Source: Rhodocollybia butyracea
Taxonomy: Eukaryota; Basidiomycota; Agaricomycetes; Agaricales; Omphalotaceae
Reading direction: 5' to 3'
Length of the DNA stretch: 64,000 nucleotides
Assembly (NCBI GenBank): GCA_015501585.1
Contig: JADNRY010000144.1
Location: forward strand, 95,362 to 159,361
The translations under genes and the position numbers were made by a program. Positions 32,684 to 42,735 of this stretch are shown one piece after another. How positions within the stretch are numbered: position 1 is the stretch's first letter; every line of letters starts with the position of its first letter. The notes beneath the pieces are model-generated. The model was given only the letters and a program-made list of their open reading frames with translations. It was not told the DNA's origin and ran no database searches.

Positions 32684-33146
32684 TAGAGATGTCCACAAGT
32701 CCAGGTCTTTACAGGTGCTCGCAGGTAAGATCCGTGGGAAAACCTGCGAGTATGTGACCCGCGGATCCCAGGATCCATTTCCCATGGGTCCAGCGCAGGT
32801 CAGACTTTGGAGAATTTCAGCTGACTTGCAGGTACTTGCGGGTATTTTTATGACTTGTACAAGTAATGTAAACCCATACATTTGTTAATTAGTGCTTAAA
32901 ATTTACGGTACAAGCATCAATATTTGTCAGTTAACACTCAAAACTTACAGTAATTCATATTATCATATGTATTATAGTACTTTACTGGCACATATGTTTG
33001 AGGTTGTAGACAGCTCACGACATTTGGCGCTAATTTAAGCGCCCAATCGCCATGAGCTGTCTACAATGTAATTGTCAGTACATATTTACTTCATAACTAA
33101 GTATGAAATAATAGTAGACAGTTACAGTACAATGTTTTATAAATGG
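32684..33146. mobile_element. hAT-type MITE, copy 3, right end missing
   Basis: Starts TAGAGATGTCCACAAGTCC and keeps the family's internal hairpin (33004-33066). Similarity to copies 1 and 2 stops near 33146, so the right terminal repeat is lost. It lies at the 5' end of the hAT transposase remnant. Confidence 0.8.
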
Positions 33147-33221
33147 TACAAGCTTTAAAAGACCCATGGCATAGCCACGGGGGCCACACCGAAATCTTAA
33201 AGCACTAATATATTATTTATA

Positions 33222-34930
33222 CAGTCATTCCCACGTCCTTTATACATCTGAACTCCTTTATACAGTGGCCTTGGAATCATCCAAAACACCTTAAACTGCC
33301 ATCGGACTTTTGGTCATTTGAAGCATACAGTAACCTTACACAATATCCGATGCTTAAATAAATAATAAACAGAAAAGTTTGAGCTCACTGCATTGTATAA
33401 CATGAAATCTACTGTCTAAACAGGAATTACACGGGCAGTTCCAAAAAAGGTCTCAAATTTTTCACATTTCCAGCAAGGTATAGCCTTTGTGCACACCCAA
33501 GAGCACAATGATAGGCAGCTAACTAGTTTTACATGTATACAAAGCCCAACGAGCTGAACAGACGCAATACAAAGTCACATCACGCTGTTCAAAAGGGGAA
33601 CCGTACTGAATAAGGGAAATCAATTGGACGCCACACAAGTTTTCTTGCCTCTCCAGGTCGAAATGGTCAATAAAGCGAAATCCCAGGCGCTTCAGAAACA
33701 ACTAGAACGAGAGGAAAAAAACAAGCTTGAAAAAGAAGCATGCAGAAGATATGAAGAAGAGCAAACACAAGTATTAGGTGCCAATGAAAGGCATAAAGGT
33801 GCGTGGAAAATCTGTGAAGAGGTCTCCAACCAGCATTTTCTTGAAACAAAGAGATGTGTTCTACTCAACCATGGTACCTTGCTTACCCATTTCAATGGTG
33901 GCAAGTCGATCTCAGAATTCAACAAGATGAAACAGTTGCTCACTCCTGAAGAGGAAGATGTCATAGTGATGTACACCATTGAAATGGCAGACCGTGGCTT
34001 CCCTCTCAGTCCGCGTCGAATTCGTGAACATGCCAATCAGATTCTTAAACATTGCCTCAGCTCACTGTTACGTGAAGATGGTCTGGATGAGGATTGGGCA
34101 ATGCGTTTTATCAGGCAACACAATGCCAATCTTGGGAAATACTGGTCTTCACCATTGGACAGGTTGCAAGCGCATGCTGTTAATCCTGTGACCAAAGCAG
34201 AGTTCTTTCAGTTGCTGAAGGATATCCTAATAAAATGGGACATACCAGATGAATTGGTTTACGCTGGTGATGAGACAGGAATCCAGTCAGGAATAGGAAC
34301 AACAGAGTATGTTGTTGGAGGAAAAGGCAAGAAAGTACAGCATCAACAGCGCGATGGGAACAGGGAGAATATCACAGTCTTGCCGACAATCTGCACAGAT
34401 GGCACAAATCTTGCCCCAGCTATCATATACAAAGGCGAAGCCTACCAAAGCAAATGGCTACAGAATAACCCATTGGATGCAAGGTTAGTGCTGCTTTGCA
34501 TCGTATGCTTGATACTTACACACAATATACCAGGCTTGGATACCAGAAGAAAGGCTACACAGACAATGAAATTGGCCAAGTGTGGATCAAAGACTTTGAT
34601 AAACAAACACATGAAAAGGCGAATGGCTGTCACTGACTTCTGTTAGTTGATGGGCATAACTCACATTACTCTCTCAAATTCCTACAGTACGCGATTGATC
34701 ACAATATCCATGTACTATGCTACCCCTCCCACTCCACCCATATCTACCAAGGACTCGATGTTGTTATCTTTGCATCATTGAAGCGTGTCTGGAGCGATGA
34801 ACGTGATAAATTTGAACTGAACCATGGGAAGGTTGACAAGGTCAGTTTTATGGCAATATATGCCAAGGCACATGTTTGTGCATTCACGGAAACAAACATA
34901 AAAGCCACATTTTTGAAGACTGGTATTGTT
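33222..34930 (+). mobile_element. Pogo-like DNA transposon, right end missing
   Basis: TA followed by CAGTCATTCC at 33222 could be the left end; CCTTTATACA recurs three times just inside (33236-33280), as in subterminal repeats. The transposase follows. The right end has been replaced by MITE copy 2 at 34931. Confidence 0.55.
33624..34926 (+). pseudogene. Pogo/Fot1-type DDE_1 transposase, one stop
   Basis: A basic N-terminal region is followed by a CENP-B-like HTH (LTPEEEDVIVMYTIEMADRG then LSPRRIREHANQIL). The catalytic domain follows: VYAGDETGIQ (first Asp), TVLPTICTDG, then after an intron (34484-34533) GYQKKGYTDNEIGQVWIKDF, LLVDGHNSHYS (second Asp) and CYPSHSTHIYQGLDV (third Asp). One TGA at 34634-34636, probably from CGA, interrupts the second exon. 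The rest reads cleanly to 34926, where MITE copy 2 begins. Start is uncertain: ATG at 33624 or 33663. Confidence 0.82.
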
Positions 34931-35588
34931 TAGAGATGTCCACGAGTCCAAGTCTTCACAAGTACTTGCAGGTAAGATCCGTGGGAAAACCCGCAAGTAT
35001 GTGACTCGCGGATCCCAGGATCCGTTTCCCACGGGTCAGGCGCGGGTCACAAGTCAGCCATTTGCAATTTTCGGTTGACTTGCAAGTACTTGTGTGACTT
35101 GTGCAAGCAATATGAACTCATATATTTGTTGTTGGTGATCAAAACTTACAGTAATTAATAGTATCATATTTATTATAGTACTTATCAAGTACTGCCACAC
35201 ATGTTTGAGGTTGTAGACAGCTCACAGCGACTGAGCGCTTATTTTAGCGCCCAATCGCCGTAGGCTGTCTACAATCCAAAGCCTAACTGTCAGTACATTT
35301 TTACTTCATACCATAGTATGAGATTAGTGTAACAAGTAAAGTACAGGTTTTTAATAGCATTATACACTGTACAATCACTGTATGCAAGTAAATAATGGTA
35401 AATACTTGTGAATATAGCTGTAACTACTTGATTAGTGTGCGGATCCACAAGTACTTGCAGATAATACTTGCGAGTCAGTGACCCGTTTCCCACGAGTCAG
35501 CCGCGGGTCATGAGTCAGGCCTTTTAGGCCACAAGTACTTGCGCTCCGGATCCAAGTATACTTGGATCCGGACTCGTGGACATCTCTA
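34931..35588. mobile_element. hAT-type MITE, copy 2 (658 bp), at a chimeric junction
   Basis: Both 19-bp ends are intact and the body closely matches copy 1, including the hairpin at 35211-35274. Flanking octamers differ (GTATTGTT left, TAGTATAG right), so there is no target duplication. The left flank is pogo transposase and the right flank is a NACHT exon on the opposite strand. Confidence 0.9.
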
Positions 35589-36713
35589 TAGTATAGTGAC
35601 TTGGCAATCAACCCATTGAAATCTTTATCAAGACTAAGTTAGATTTAACTCAGTTCATTCATTGGCAGTGCTTACTGTCCCTGAGCTCCTTGTGTCAAAC
35701 AGTCTACTATTTCAGTGAATAGTTCTTGCTTGATTTTGTGCTGCCCAAATTGATCCTGGAGGTATTTGTGAACATCCTGCTGAAAAGCATATTGTGCATC
35801 ATCAAGGTGAATGTTGCCAGACACATCATAGCTAGTCTCAGCCAAAGATTGACTGGTTACAGCTATGCAGAGGTTGTCTTTGATATGAGCAAGATGTTTG
35901 AAGACATTGTTTACTTCAATGCATTCATCCATGGCATCCAGCACTAAGAAGGCAGAATTTAAGTCTTTGACAACTGCTGCTAGGGTTGTACCCAAATCCT
36001 CAGTGGTAGGCTCCAGTTGGCCTCTTTTACACTTTGTAAAATGTGCATGCAGAGCAGGATGTACACTCCTGGAGCTTGTGGCCATCTGCAACAAAAGTGA
36101 TTGAAGGAGACCTCTGGCAGTTGTCTTTGTTTTTGAGTTGTCACAGTTGTCAAAATAGTAATAGTAGCATCCAAGTGCAGGATCAGCCTGCAAATCTTTG
36201 ATGATTGTTGTGCTGAAAATGCATATTAGATATCAAACCAAGACAATTCATTCATACTTACGAGAGGATAGTTTTCCCTGACCCCACTAGATGATCTTTG
36301 TTAGGTGCAAACCTCCTGTATATACTATAAAATGATTTCACCTTTTCCCTGTATCCATAGGATCCCTGCCCTACTCTGGCGCCACTGAACATATTCTGAA
36401 TGAGAAAGTATCCAATCTCCAGTGCCGGCTGTTTTCTTATCACATGCGGCCACGAAATTAGTAGAGGGATCCGGCGCCTCCAACCAAGTTCGAACATCTG
36501 GCACATCCTTGGTATCTTCATTCCATTGTTACTTGAGGAACTGGTAAGAATAATCAAGGAACACTCACTCCAGGAATGATAATTCTTAATAATGTATTGT
36601 GAGTTGTTCACAGTAAGCTCGGAAGCATTAGGGAACATGCTATCACAGAGTGTAAGCTGAATTTCCGAAAATACAAAGTCCGTCTTGCCTGCCAGGCGTA
36701 TCAACTTGGTCAT
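35589..36713 (-). pseudogene. NACHT-2: STAND NTPase gene cut by a MITE
   Basis: Minus-strand paralogue of NACHT-1. ATG at 36713 leads into SMFPNASELTVNNSQY. EDTKDVPDVRTWLEAPDPS and GDWILSHSEY precede the P-loop, with exon WIQGK joined by an intron (36287-36341) to VGSGKTILS. Intron 36213-36261 follows. The long exon (36212-35676) holds CYYYYFDNCDNSKTK, LVLDAMDEC and IAVTSQSL. Intron 35623-35675 leads to QFQWVDCQVTIL, where the gene stops dead at the MITE (35589). Introns fall at the same positions as in NACHT-1. The linker between the first motif and EDTKDVPD has no obvious splice solution, so the 5' part may also be damaged. Confidence 0.82.
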
Positions 36714-36719
36714 ATTTTT

Positions 36720-37700
36720 CTGCTCTGTTAATGCTGATTAGTACTGACTAGAACTGTGAGGAGACGTTGAAGCCTTACTTGTGATCTTCGAACGACGTGC
36801 TGATACGTAGTAAGGAGGGAACAAACGAACCTCGGCGACAGACAGTTCATATATATGGTCTATACGTATATGATGTACGTATACCAAGGAACAATGAAGC
36901 AAACTTAATCAAGTTCTATATGGGAATCGGGACGGCAATTAGCGCTTGCTACTTATTTGCTTCCAAATGACCTCCGGCGAGCTACGCCCCACCATCAAGT
37001 TTCGCTGCGTAACAAACTCAAATTTTCTAGCGGCACTAATTTTTGCGCTTTTGAATACTTTGTCCTCTCCAAGACCTCAAACCTGAAGGCCAGAAGGACA
37101 ATTTGAACCCGAGCTGAGCCGGGAACATACTATTTTGAGATTGAGAACGAGGCAACAAGATGGTGTTGATTTGTTGATATACAGCTGCGTTGGTGTCTGA
37201 TGCTACACACATTTTGTTATGCGCGCGCGCGAAATTTATGCCTCAATACAAGGATCGATGTACTAGGTTGCTCCCGTCCTTGGGACGGCAAATTATATTG
37301 GAAGCCATGATATCGAGATAAGCTAGGAGATTCTGTCACCGTGAACTGTCTTCCGTACTTGAAGCCAAGCTCTCAACTCGAAAGTTAGTTGGTTTTGTTC
37401 ACGCTGCCATACCTAGTATTCAGATCCCAGACTTGGAGATCATCACACCGTGCAGCGGGAGATTGCGAAGAGCGGTGATTTGCGGCGCGTCTAACTAGAA
37501 GAGCATTCAAGGATTAGTGCTGGCAGGAAACCTGCATCTGCATCCTGAGCAAACATCAAGTAAAAAATTGAAAATCCATCAAAGCATAACGGAAATAGTG
37601 CAGTACAAGGGGCGCACCGATCTTTGTCCATCAACACTATAAACCAAAAGGAAAGGGACAAACACACACGGGTATGCAACTAAAAAGGAAAAAAGCGAGG
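36720..37700. other. NACHT-2 upstream region and spacer
   Basis: The first 80-100 bp match the NACHT-1 5' region and contain an inferred intron of about 59 nt (GTAAGG...CTAATCAGCATTAACAGAGCAG read on minus) at the position where NACHT-1 carries the 1,027-bp element. A TATATGAACTG box lies near 36850. Nothing else recognised. Confidence 0.45.
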
Positions 37701-38640
37701 ACATATCGTTCAAACCTCACTATCAACCACCACCAAGCCCTTCCCTACCATCCCTATCTCCTGCACAAACGTCTTCGTCAGCACTCTCTTGCACTTGTCC
37801 TTGGGGTGGTCTCCAACATCATCTGATCCGCCTGTCCGAGACTGAGACCCTCCGCCTCGGGAATGAGGAAATACGCGCCAATGAAAAAACGCGTAGGCGA
37901 AGCAGCATCCGCGGAGCGAGCCCTGGTTAATTGGAGGTTGCCTTCGATGGTGATGATAACGGAGAGGGTGGGGTTGGATAGCCGTTCGACGCCGCAGGAT
38001 CGGATGGGGACTGGGAAGATTAAAGCGATAAAAACCCAAATGAAGGGAGCTCGGGCGTTGACGCGGTTGACGGCTGGAATGCAGTTTGCAATGGTGGAGC
38101 CTGCGGAATGGGTAAATATGAAAAAGAGAGATCATCCGGCAGATGAACATTGCAAAGACGCCATGGATAAGAAGAGAGGCCTACGCTCCATTGCACTTTG
38201 CCCAAAAGGAAAACGGGGTAGACGTTGACGTTGAAGCTTGAAGCATCAATGATAGTCGACACGTCCTTGTGGCACGGGTAAAAAAAATCGACTGGTGGTC
38301 GACCAGAATCTCCGCTATTCCTCGATGGGTTCTGAAATTCCAGGCTGACCTCTAAGCCTCTCAAGTACACGTCTGGCACCCTATCCTTTCTTGATGGAGC
38401 ATTGGTGTGAATTCGGGAGAATAAAAAGAACAAGTTGTGAATCAACCGGGAAAATGATACGAGCCAGTTTTTATACGTTTTTGGTGGCAAAGTCGACATC
38501 GGATGCGAGAGAAGACCAATGGTAGTACAGCACAGGTATGCGCAAACCAAAACCCCGGACTTTCGAAGAGTACATGGAAAGGATGATAGTGGCGGTAACA
38601 AAGGTGACACTGATACTGGCTATGAGGCTACCAGCCTATA
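37700..38640 (-). pseudogene. Degenerate membrane-transporter remnant, second copy
   Basis: Minus-strand counterpart of 780-1480. Recognisable blocks are hydrophobic segments, NSGDSGRPPVDFF (about 38315), SCGVERLSNPTLSVIITI (about 37975), then FFIGAYFLIPEAEGLSLGQA with QMMLETTPRTSARE (about 37880-37800) and a tail QEIGMVGKGL. The IPEAEGLSLGQ block resembles the PETKGLSL end of sugar porters. Several frames must be joined, so this is a pseudogene or a gene with many unresolved introns. Confidence 0.4.
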
Positions 38641-39230
38641 CTGGCGGCATGGATGATGGCACTGATGTAACATCCAGCGGTGATAGAACTTTAGACCCAC
38701 ACATCCATGATCTAATGGGGCAGCAACGATCGTAATCTTCCACAAAGAGAGGGCCGAGGATAGGGACGGCGGGTGAATTGTGTGGCCCACTGAGTACAGG
38801 TGAGTTAGCGCAGGTCTTTCAATGAATCGATACGGCGTACCTGGCCCCGCTGAGATGACCATACCATCCAGCCAAGTCACTGGTGAAAGAGTTTGCCGGC
38901 TGAAACGATTTAGACTATGAGGGAGTTGAATGGTCCTCGGAGTTCATTTGCCAGACCAGATCCTTCAAGCTTCAAGCTTTCAAGTTCCACGGATCGCTCG
39001 AAAACCTTTGATGGTACTTGACACCATTGATATACCGAATCTACACAATAAATTGAGATAAAAGAGAGTACACACAGAAGTCTTACATCCTGTCATTAGT
39101 AGAGCTAGAAGGCGATGGTGGTGTACGCCATATTGTGGCTGTATCTTTGTTTGTAAAAAAACTCGCGTTCAAGTAGTGGAAAAGCTCGTGAAAATGGAAA
39201 CTATCAGATTCGTCATTCGAGAGATGACCG
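38641..39230. other. Spacer, no recognised gene
   Basis: Possible upstream part of the transporter remnant (a hydrophobic minus-strand frame at 38880-38620). Otherwise nothing recognised. Confidence 0.35.
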
Positions 39231-39234
39231 ATAG

Positions 39235-39450
39235 GCGCTCATAATTATGAGCGCCTATGCTGTTCGATTGTGGACAAAACCCTGTTTGCGATTTTTATAA
39301 GGTTTGGTCCGCGCTCGCTAGGCTCGTTCCCCACTTCCAGATGTTGATACGATCAATGGTCGGCCGGCTATGCGAGGAAGCAGAGTCTCCGACCAAATGG
39401 CACGAGTCTACGCGCTTGCCTTCACTTCTGCATGCGCGCATTTGATTCCG
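39235..39450 (+). repeat. Repeat R, copy c (inverted relative to copies a and b)
   Basis: Starts with a GATAGGCGCTCATAATTATG palindrome region and continues TGCTGTTCGATTGTGGAC, GTCCGCGCTCGCTAGGCTCG and AAATGGCACGAGTCTACGCG. It matches the reverse complement of 50475-50739 with moderate divergence. Confidence 0.75.
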
Positions 39451-39727
39451 TGCGTGCGTCTGATTTTTCGAGAAAACAGTCTTGAGATTTACTATATCCG
39501 GTGAGGACTGGCAGTCTTGATTCAGCTAATATGACTGCCTAACTTGGACATATTTCTCTCAATGTGCTCATATTTTGGCAGATAATTGGGTGAGCAATGC
39601 AATCCCAAGTATTGGACCACTGAAGCCGAGCACAGCCACGGCGTGGATTCAAACTGCTTTGACCGGCCAAAGCAAATTCACGGAGCGCCACTGGAGCGCC
39701 CGAGCCGTTGGTGCGGTATTATGCACT
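39451..39727. other. Left flank of the Ngaro-like element
   Basis: No gene recognised. Confidence 0.35.
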
Positions 39728-39870
39728 CTAATCAGCAAGGCGCCGTTTTGTTTTTTTTTTTTTTTAAGGACACGTTAGGTGGACACGGGAGTCACCCTGT
39801 AGCAGCGATGACTCCCTGGATTCGGATTGTATAGTGAACAGGGTAGAGGTATAGAGAGTTGAATGAAGTG
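39728..39870 (+). repeat. Split repeat A1 of the Ngaro-like element
   Basis: CTAATCAGC.AGGCGCCGTTT, GGACACGTTAGG and CACGGGAGTCACCCTG match 44350-44460. A long T run (39749-39768) replaces a shorter stretch in A2. Confidence 0.85.
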
Positions 39871-39897
39871 ATGGTGGTGAACGGCGTTGGGAAGTGT

Positions 39898-40944
39898 TCA
39901 GTTTGAACGTTGCCCAAACAGGAGAGCTGTCAACAATACTGGATGTCGGCGAATGTAGATTTTGAAAGTATCGGAAACCCAGCGACCGGCAGCTTGGATA
40001 AGCTCTGAAGGTGTCCCGATTTGAGCGAGGAAGGTTGCACCGCCTGAGCGAAGCAAATGGCCGGCGACGTTGTCACTGAAAAAAGTGCGAAGGCGACGGA
40101 TGAACCAAGACCGAGTGGGTATCGAACCATCCGACTTCACCCAAAGATGAGGCAATGCAGGGAAGTGTTTGTCGCGCTCGCCGACGTACTTCAGCATGAT
40201 GGCTACGGGACAATCTTCGTCGTTAGTTGCACGAACCAATATTCTCGATCCATCGAAGGTCTTGTCAGCCTTGTGAGTGGGCAGATTGAATTTGATGTGG
40301 TTCTTGTCTCCGGAGAAGGAAGAACGCAGTGTGACCTTGCGGAATGACTGGAGAGATTTATTGTCTGGCCATACCAGTTCCCCTAGTCTCATGAGAGCAA
40401 AGAAACCAATAAAAAGGATGGCTAGGAATAAGAGGTCATCGTATGAGGACGAGTCGTTCAATTTGCTGTGAACCTCGGTAAGCTCGGTGCGGTGAAGAGG
40501 GCGTTTGCGAGATGCAGGTGAGGCGTGTAGCTTCTTGCATCCGCGTAGAGTTTTTTGGACGAGGCGGTGCTTACGGGAAGCGCGAACTTCAGGATAGAAG
40601 GTTTCAAGTTGGTTGCATATTCCTGACAAGTAGCTTGGAACAGATTTCGGAATGAAGTGATACATATACACAATGTAAAAAGATAGGGTTTCAGGTGTTG
40701 GTTCGATGGACATTGAATGGTTTTGACAGAAAGTGACGTATGATTGAAGTGCGGAAGAGTATGATGCCCGTGAGGAGGGCTCGAGGGCATGGCCTAGAGC
40801 AATATTTTGTTCGTGCACGAGGCGTGCACGGCTCCAGACAGGTTGGATAGGCTGTCTGGAGGAGGGGGTCAGTATGTTCATTTTTGTTCTGCCCCCATCA
40901 TTAACCGAGGGGGTGTAAAAGGGGAGATTATCAAGTCGGGGCAT
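39898..40944 (-). CDS. Tyrosine recombinase (YR) of the Ngaro-like element
   Basis: 348 codons, uninterrupted. The catalytic set can be seen: Arg in FFALMRLGELVW, the HxxR box in GHLLRSGGATFLAQIG, and the Tyr nucleophile in WVSDTFKIYIRRHP near the C-terminus. An N-terminal SAM-like region contains YSSALQSYVTFC. It would insert the element's circular DNA by strand exchange rather than DDE integration. Start chosen at ATG 40944, just after the RNase H region ends at 40878, giving a short overlap. This is the best preserved part of the element and could still encode active protein. Confidence 0.87.
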   Translation of the reverse strand: MPRLDNLPFYTPSVNDGGRTKMNILTPSSRQPIQPVWSRARLVHEQNIALGHALEPSSRASYSSALQSYVTFCQNHSMSIEPTPETLSFYIVYMYHFIPKSVPSYLSGICNQLETFYPEVRASRKHRLVQKTLRGCKKLHASPASRKRPLHRTELTEVHSKLNDSSSYDDLLFLAILFIGFFALMRLGELVWPDNKSLQSFRKVTLRSSFSGDKNHIKFNLPTHKADKTFDGSRILVRATNDEDCPVAIMLKYVGERDKHFPALPHLWVKSDGSIPTRSWFIRRLRTFFSDNVAGHLLRSGGATFLAQIGTPSELIQAAGRWVSDTFKIYIRRHPVLLTALLFGQRSN

Positions 40945-42735
40945 AATTCATATGCCTTGGCATTGTCAAATCGAGATAACGCATCGGCAATAGAATTTTT
41001 GACACCGGGAATGTGTCCGACACGTAGATTACAGTTTGCATTTAACCCGAGGTCAACGGCAGTGATGAGTAAACGATTATACTCAGCTTTAGCCTTTAAG
41101 GAGTTGAAAATGTCCACGGTGTTGGTGTTATCCGTGAAAATGAAGACTCGACTTGGAGGAGGTTAGAGAAAGTAGTCGCATAGTGAAAAGCAGAGAGAAC
41201 AGTGAGTGCCTCAAAGAAAAATATTGGTTTCTCTGATGTTTCCTCGATTTTGCACTGATAACCTAGTGTAACAGAACCCGAGTTCAACCAGAATCCCATG
41301 CCGGACATGCAAGCGTCTGTGTAGAACACAAGATCTGCTTCGTCTGGACCCCATTCTTCAGATTCCAGGATGCGTATGCCATTAGACTTCTCGATATGGT
41401 TGGTGAGCCAGAGGATTTCATGGCAGACACGAGAATTGATCCATATCTTCTGGGATGGCTTATCTTTACCCGACATTTTCTCATATAGAGAGGAAAGGCC
41501 CGGACGTAGCAACGGGTAAACGTTCAAAGACCAGTTTACCCAGCCACCTATTCGTTGAAATTCTCGGAGTTCCCATCGTTTTCCTGGAACTGCAAATTCG
41601 CGCAAGGCAGCTATGAGGGCGGATTGGGAGTCAGAGGTCATTGTGATGGTCATTTTGTTTGGGTCTACTTAGAATCCAATGATCATGAGGCACGGTCCCC
41701 AGAGTTGTTTTGGTTCATCGTGGGGAATTCCGAGTTCATCCCAGAGAAGAAGGAGGCGGGTCTGTTTTGTGGGCAAGAATTTGTTGTAAGGTGGGTAGTA
41801 TTCTTGATTTTCTTCGAATTCCCAGCTGAAAGCATCATCGACGTAACCAAATAGGTCTTGGAGTAGGAGGATGTAGACTGCTATCCACAGAACAAGGCAG
41901 AAAAAATTCCCCAAATGCCACCAGCACCTCAATTACCGAAGTTGTTGCAGTTATCTGTATGGAATAGATTTTCAATTTGGACTATTTGGCGCACTTGCCA
42001 TCGTGGTTCCATTGGTAGACGTCGGTATGCTTGGGAGACATCAGACTTGAAGACGACGAGGCATTTTTCACGCCCATGGACACGGCGTACGCGGAGTAGT
42101 GCATCACCTAGATCATGGAGGTTATCCAATTTTACAGATACATACTTTCGGTCAATGAAAGAGTTAGGCGAAAATGGTCCGGCGCTGTGGTGCACTGTGA
42201 GTCTGAGCTTGGTGGAATGGGGTTTCGGAACGACAACTACTGGGATAGATTGCATCCCTGGTAGGAGCTCTGGGAATCCCTGTGAGAAGCGATGAGCTTG
42301 GATTTTGAGGTCTCGTTGTGAGCAAGAAAAAGCGAGATGATCCTTGTCTTTGAGAGGGTAAGACCGGTCCAAAGTGAGTGGTACTTCAGGATTGGTTGTA
42401 TCAGCCCAAGGCCAAAAACCATACCGTAAACCATGGATGACTGAATTTACGAAAAGTTTGTTTGGATGGGACTGGAGGAATGCTTCAAAGGCTTCAACCT
42501 TAATTGGCGTGGTGATGCGAAAAAGGTGAGGATTGCTTTTGATAGTATGAATTGCAACATCATTTAATATTTCGTTATTAGGTACTCCCGGGAGAGCAGG
42601 CATAAGTTCAGAAGCTTTGGCGAGGGTGAGTCTTTCGGTTGCGTCATCCGAGCTATCCCAGATAAAATCACGAGCATAGCGGGGACGAGTCCATCGTTCA
42701 GTTAGTTCTTGCTGTGCAGTCTGCTCGGCCATGGG
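40878..42735 (-). pseudogene. Ngaro-like RT and RNase H, frame-broken
   Basis: Begins in a frame overlapping the end of gag (MAEQTAQQELTERW near 42732). RT runs through GLRYGFWPWADTTNPEVP, VVVPKPHSTKLRLTVHHS, VFKSDVSQAYRRLPM and DNCNNFGN to a TGA near 41929. A T-run frameshift follows, then LFGYVDDAFSWEF (active site YVDD, about 41840) and the thumb. Another break near 41660 leads to NWSLNVYPLLRPGL and RNase H: DLVFYTDACMSGMGFWLN, FFFEALTVLSA and, after a further shift, HIPGVKNSIADALSRFDN (about 41000). At least three lesions inactivate it. Confidence 0.85.

Noticed and set aside
32684..33146. MITE read as the terminal repeat of an autonomous hAT carrying the adjacent transposase
   Set aside because: The outer end of the MITE faces the transposase, so the gene lies outside the element; the MITE was inserted next to or into the gene.
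37863..38228. 121-codon plus-strand frame
   Set aside because: Antisense to the transporter remnant; the minus strand carries the recognisable motif IPEAEGLSLGQ.
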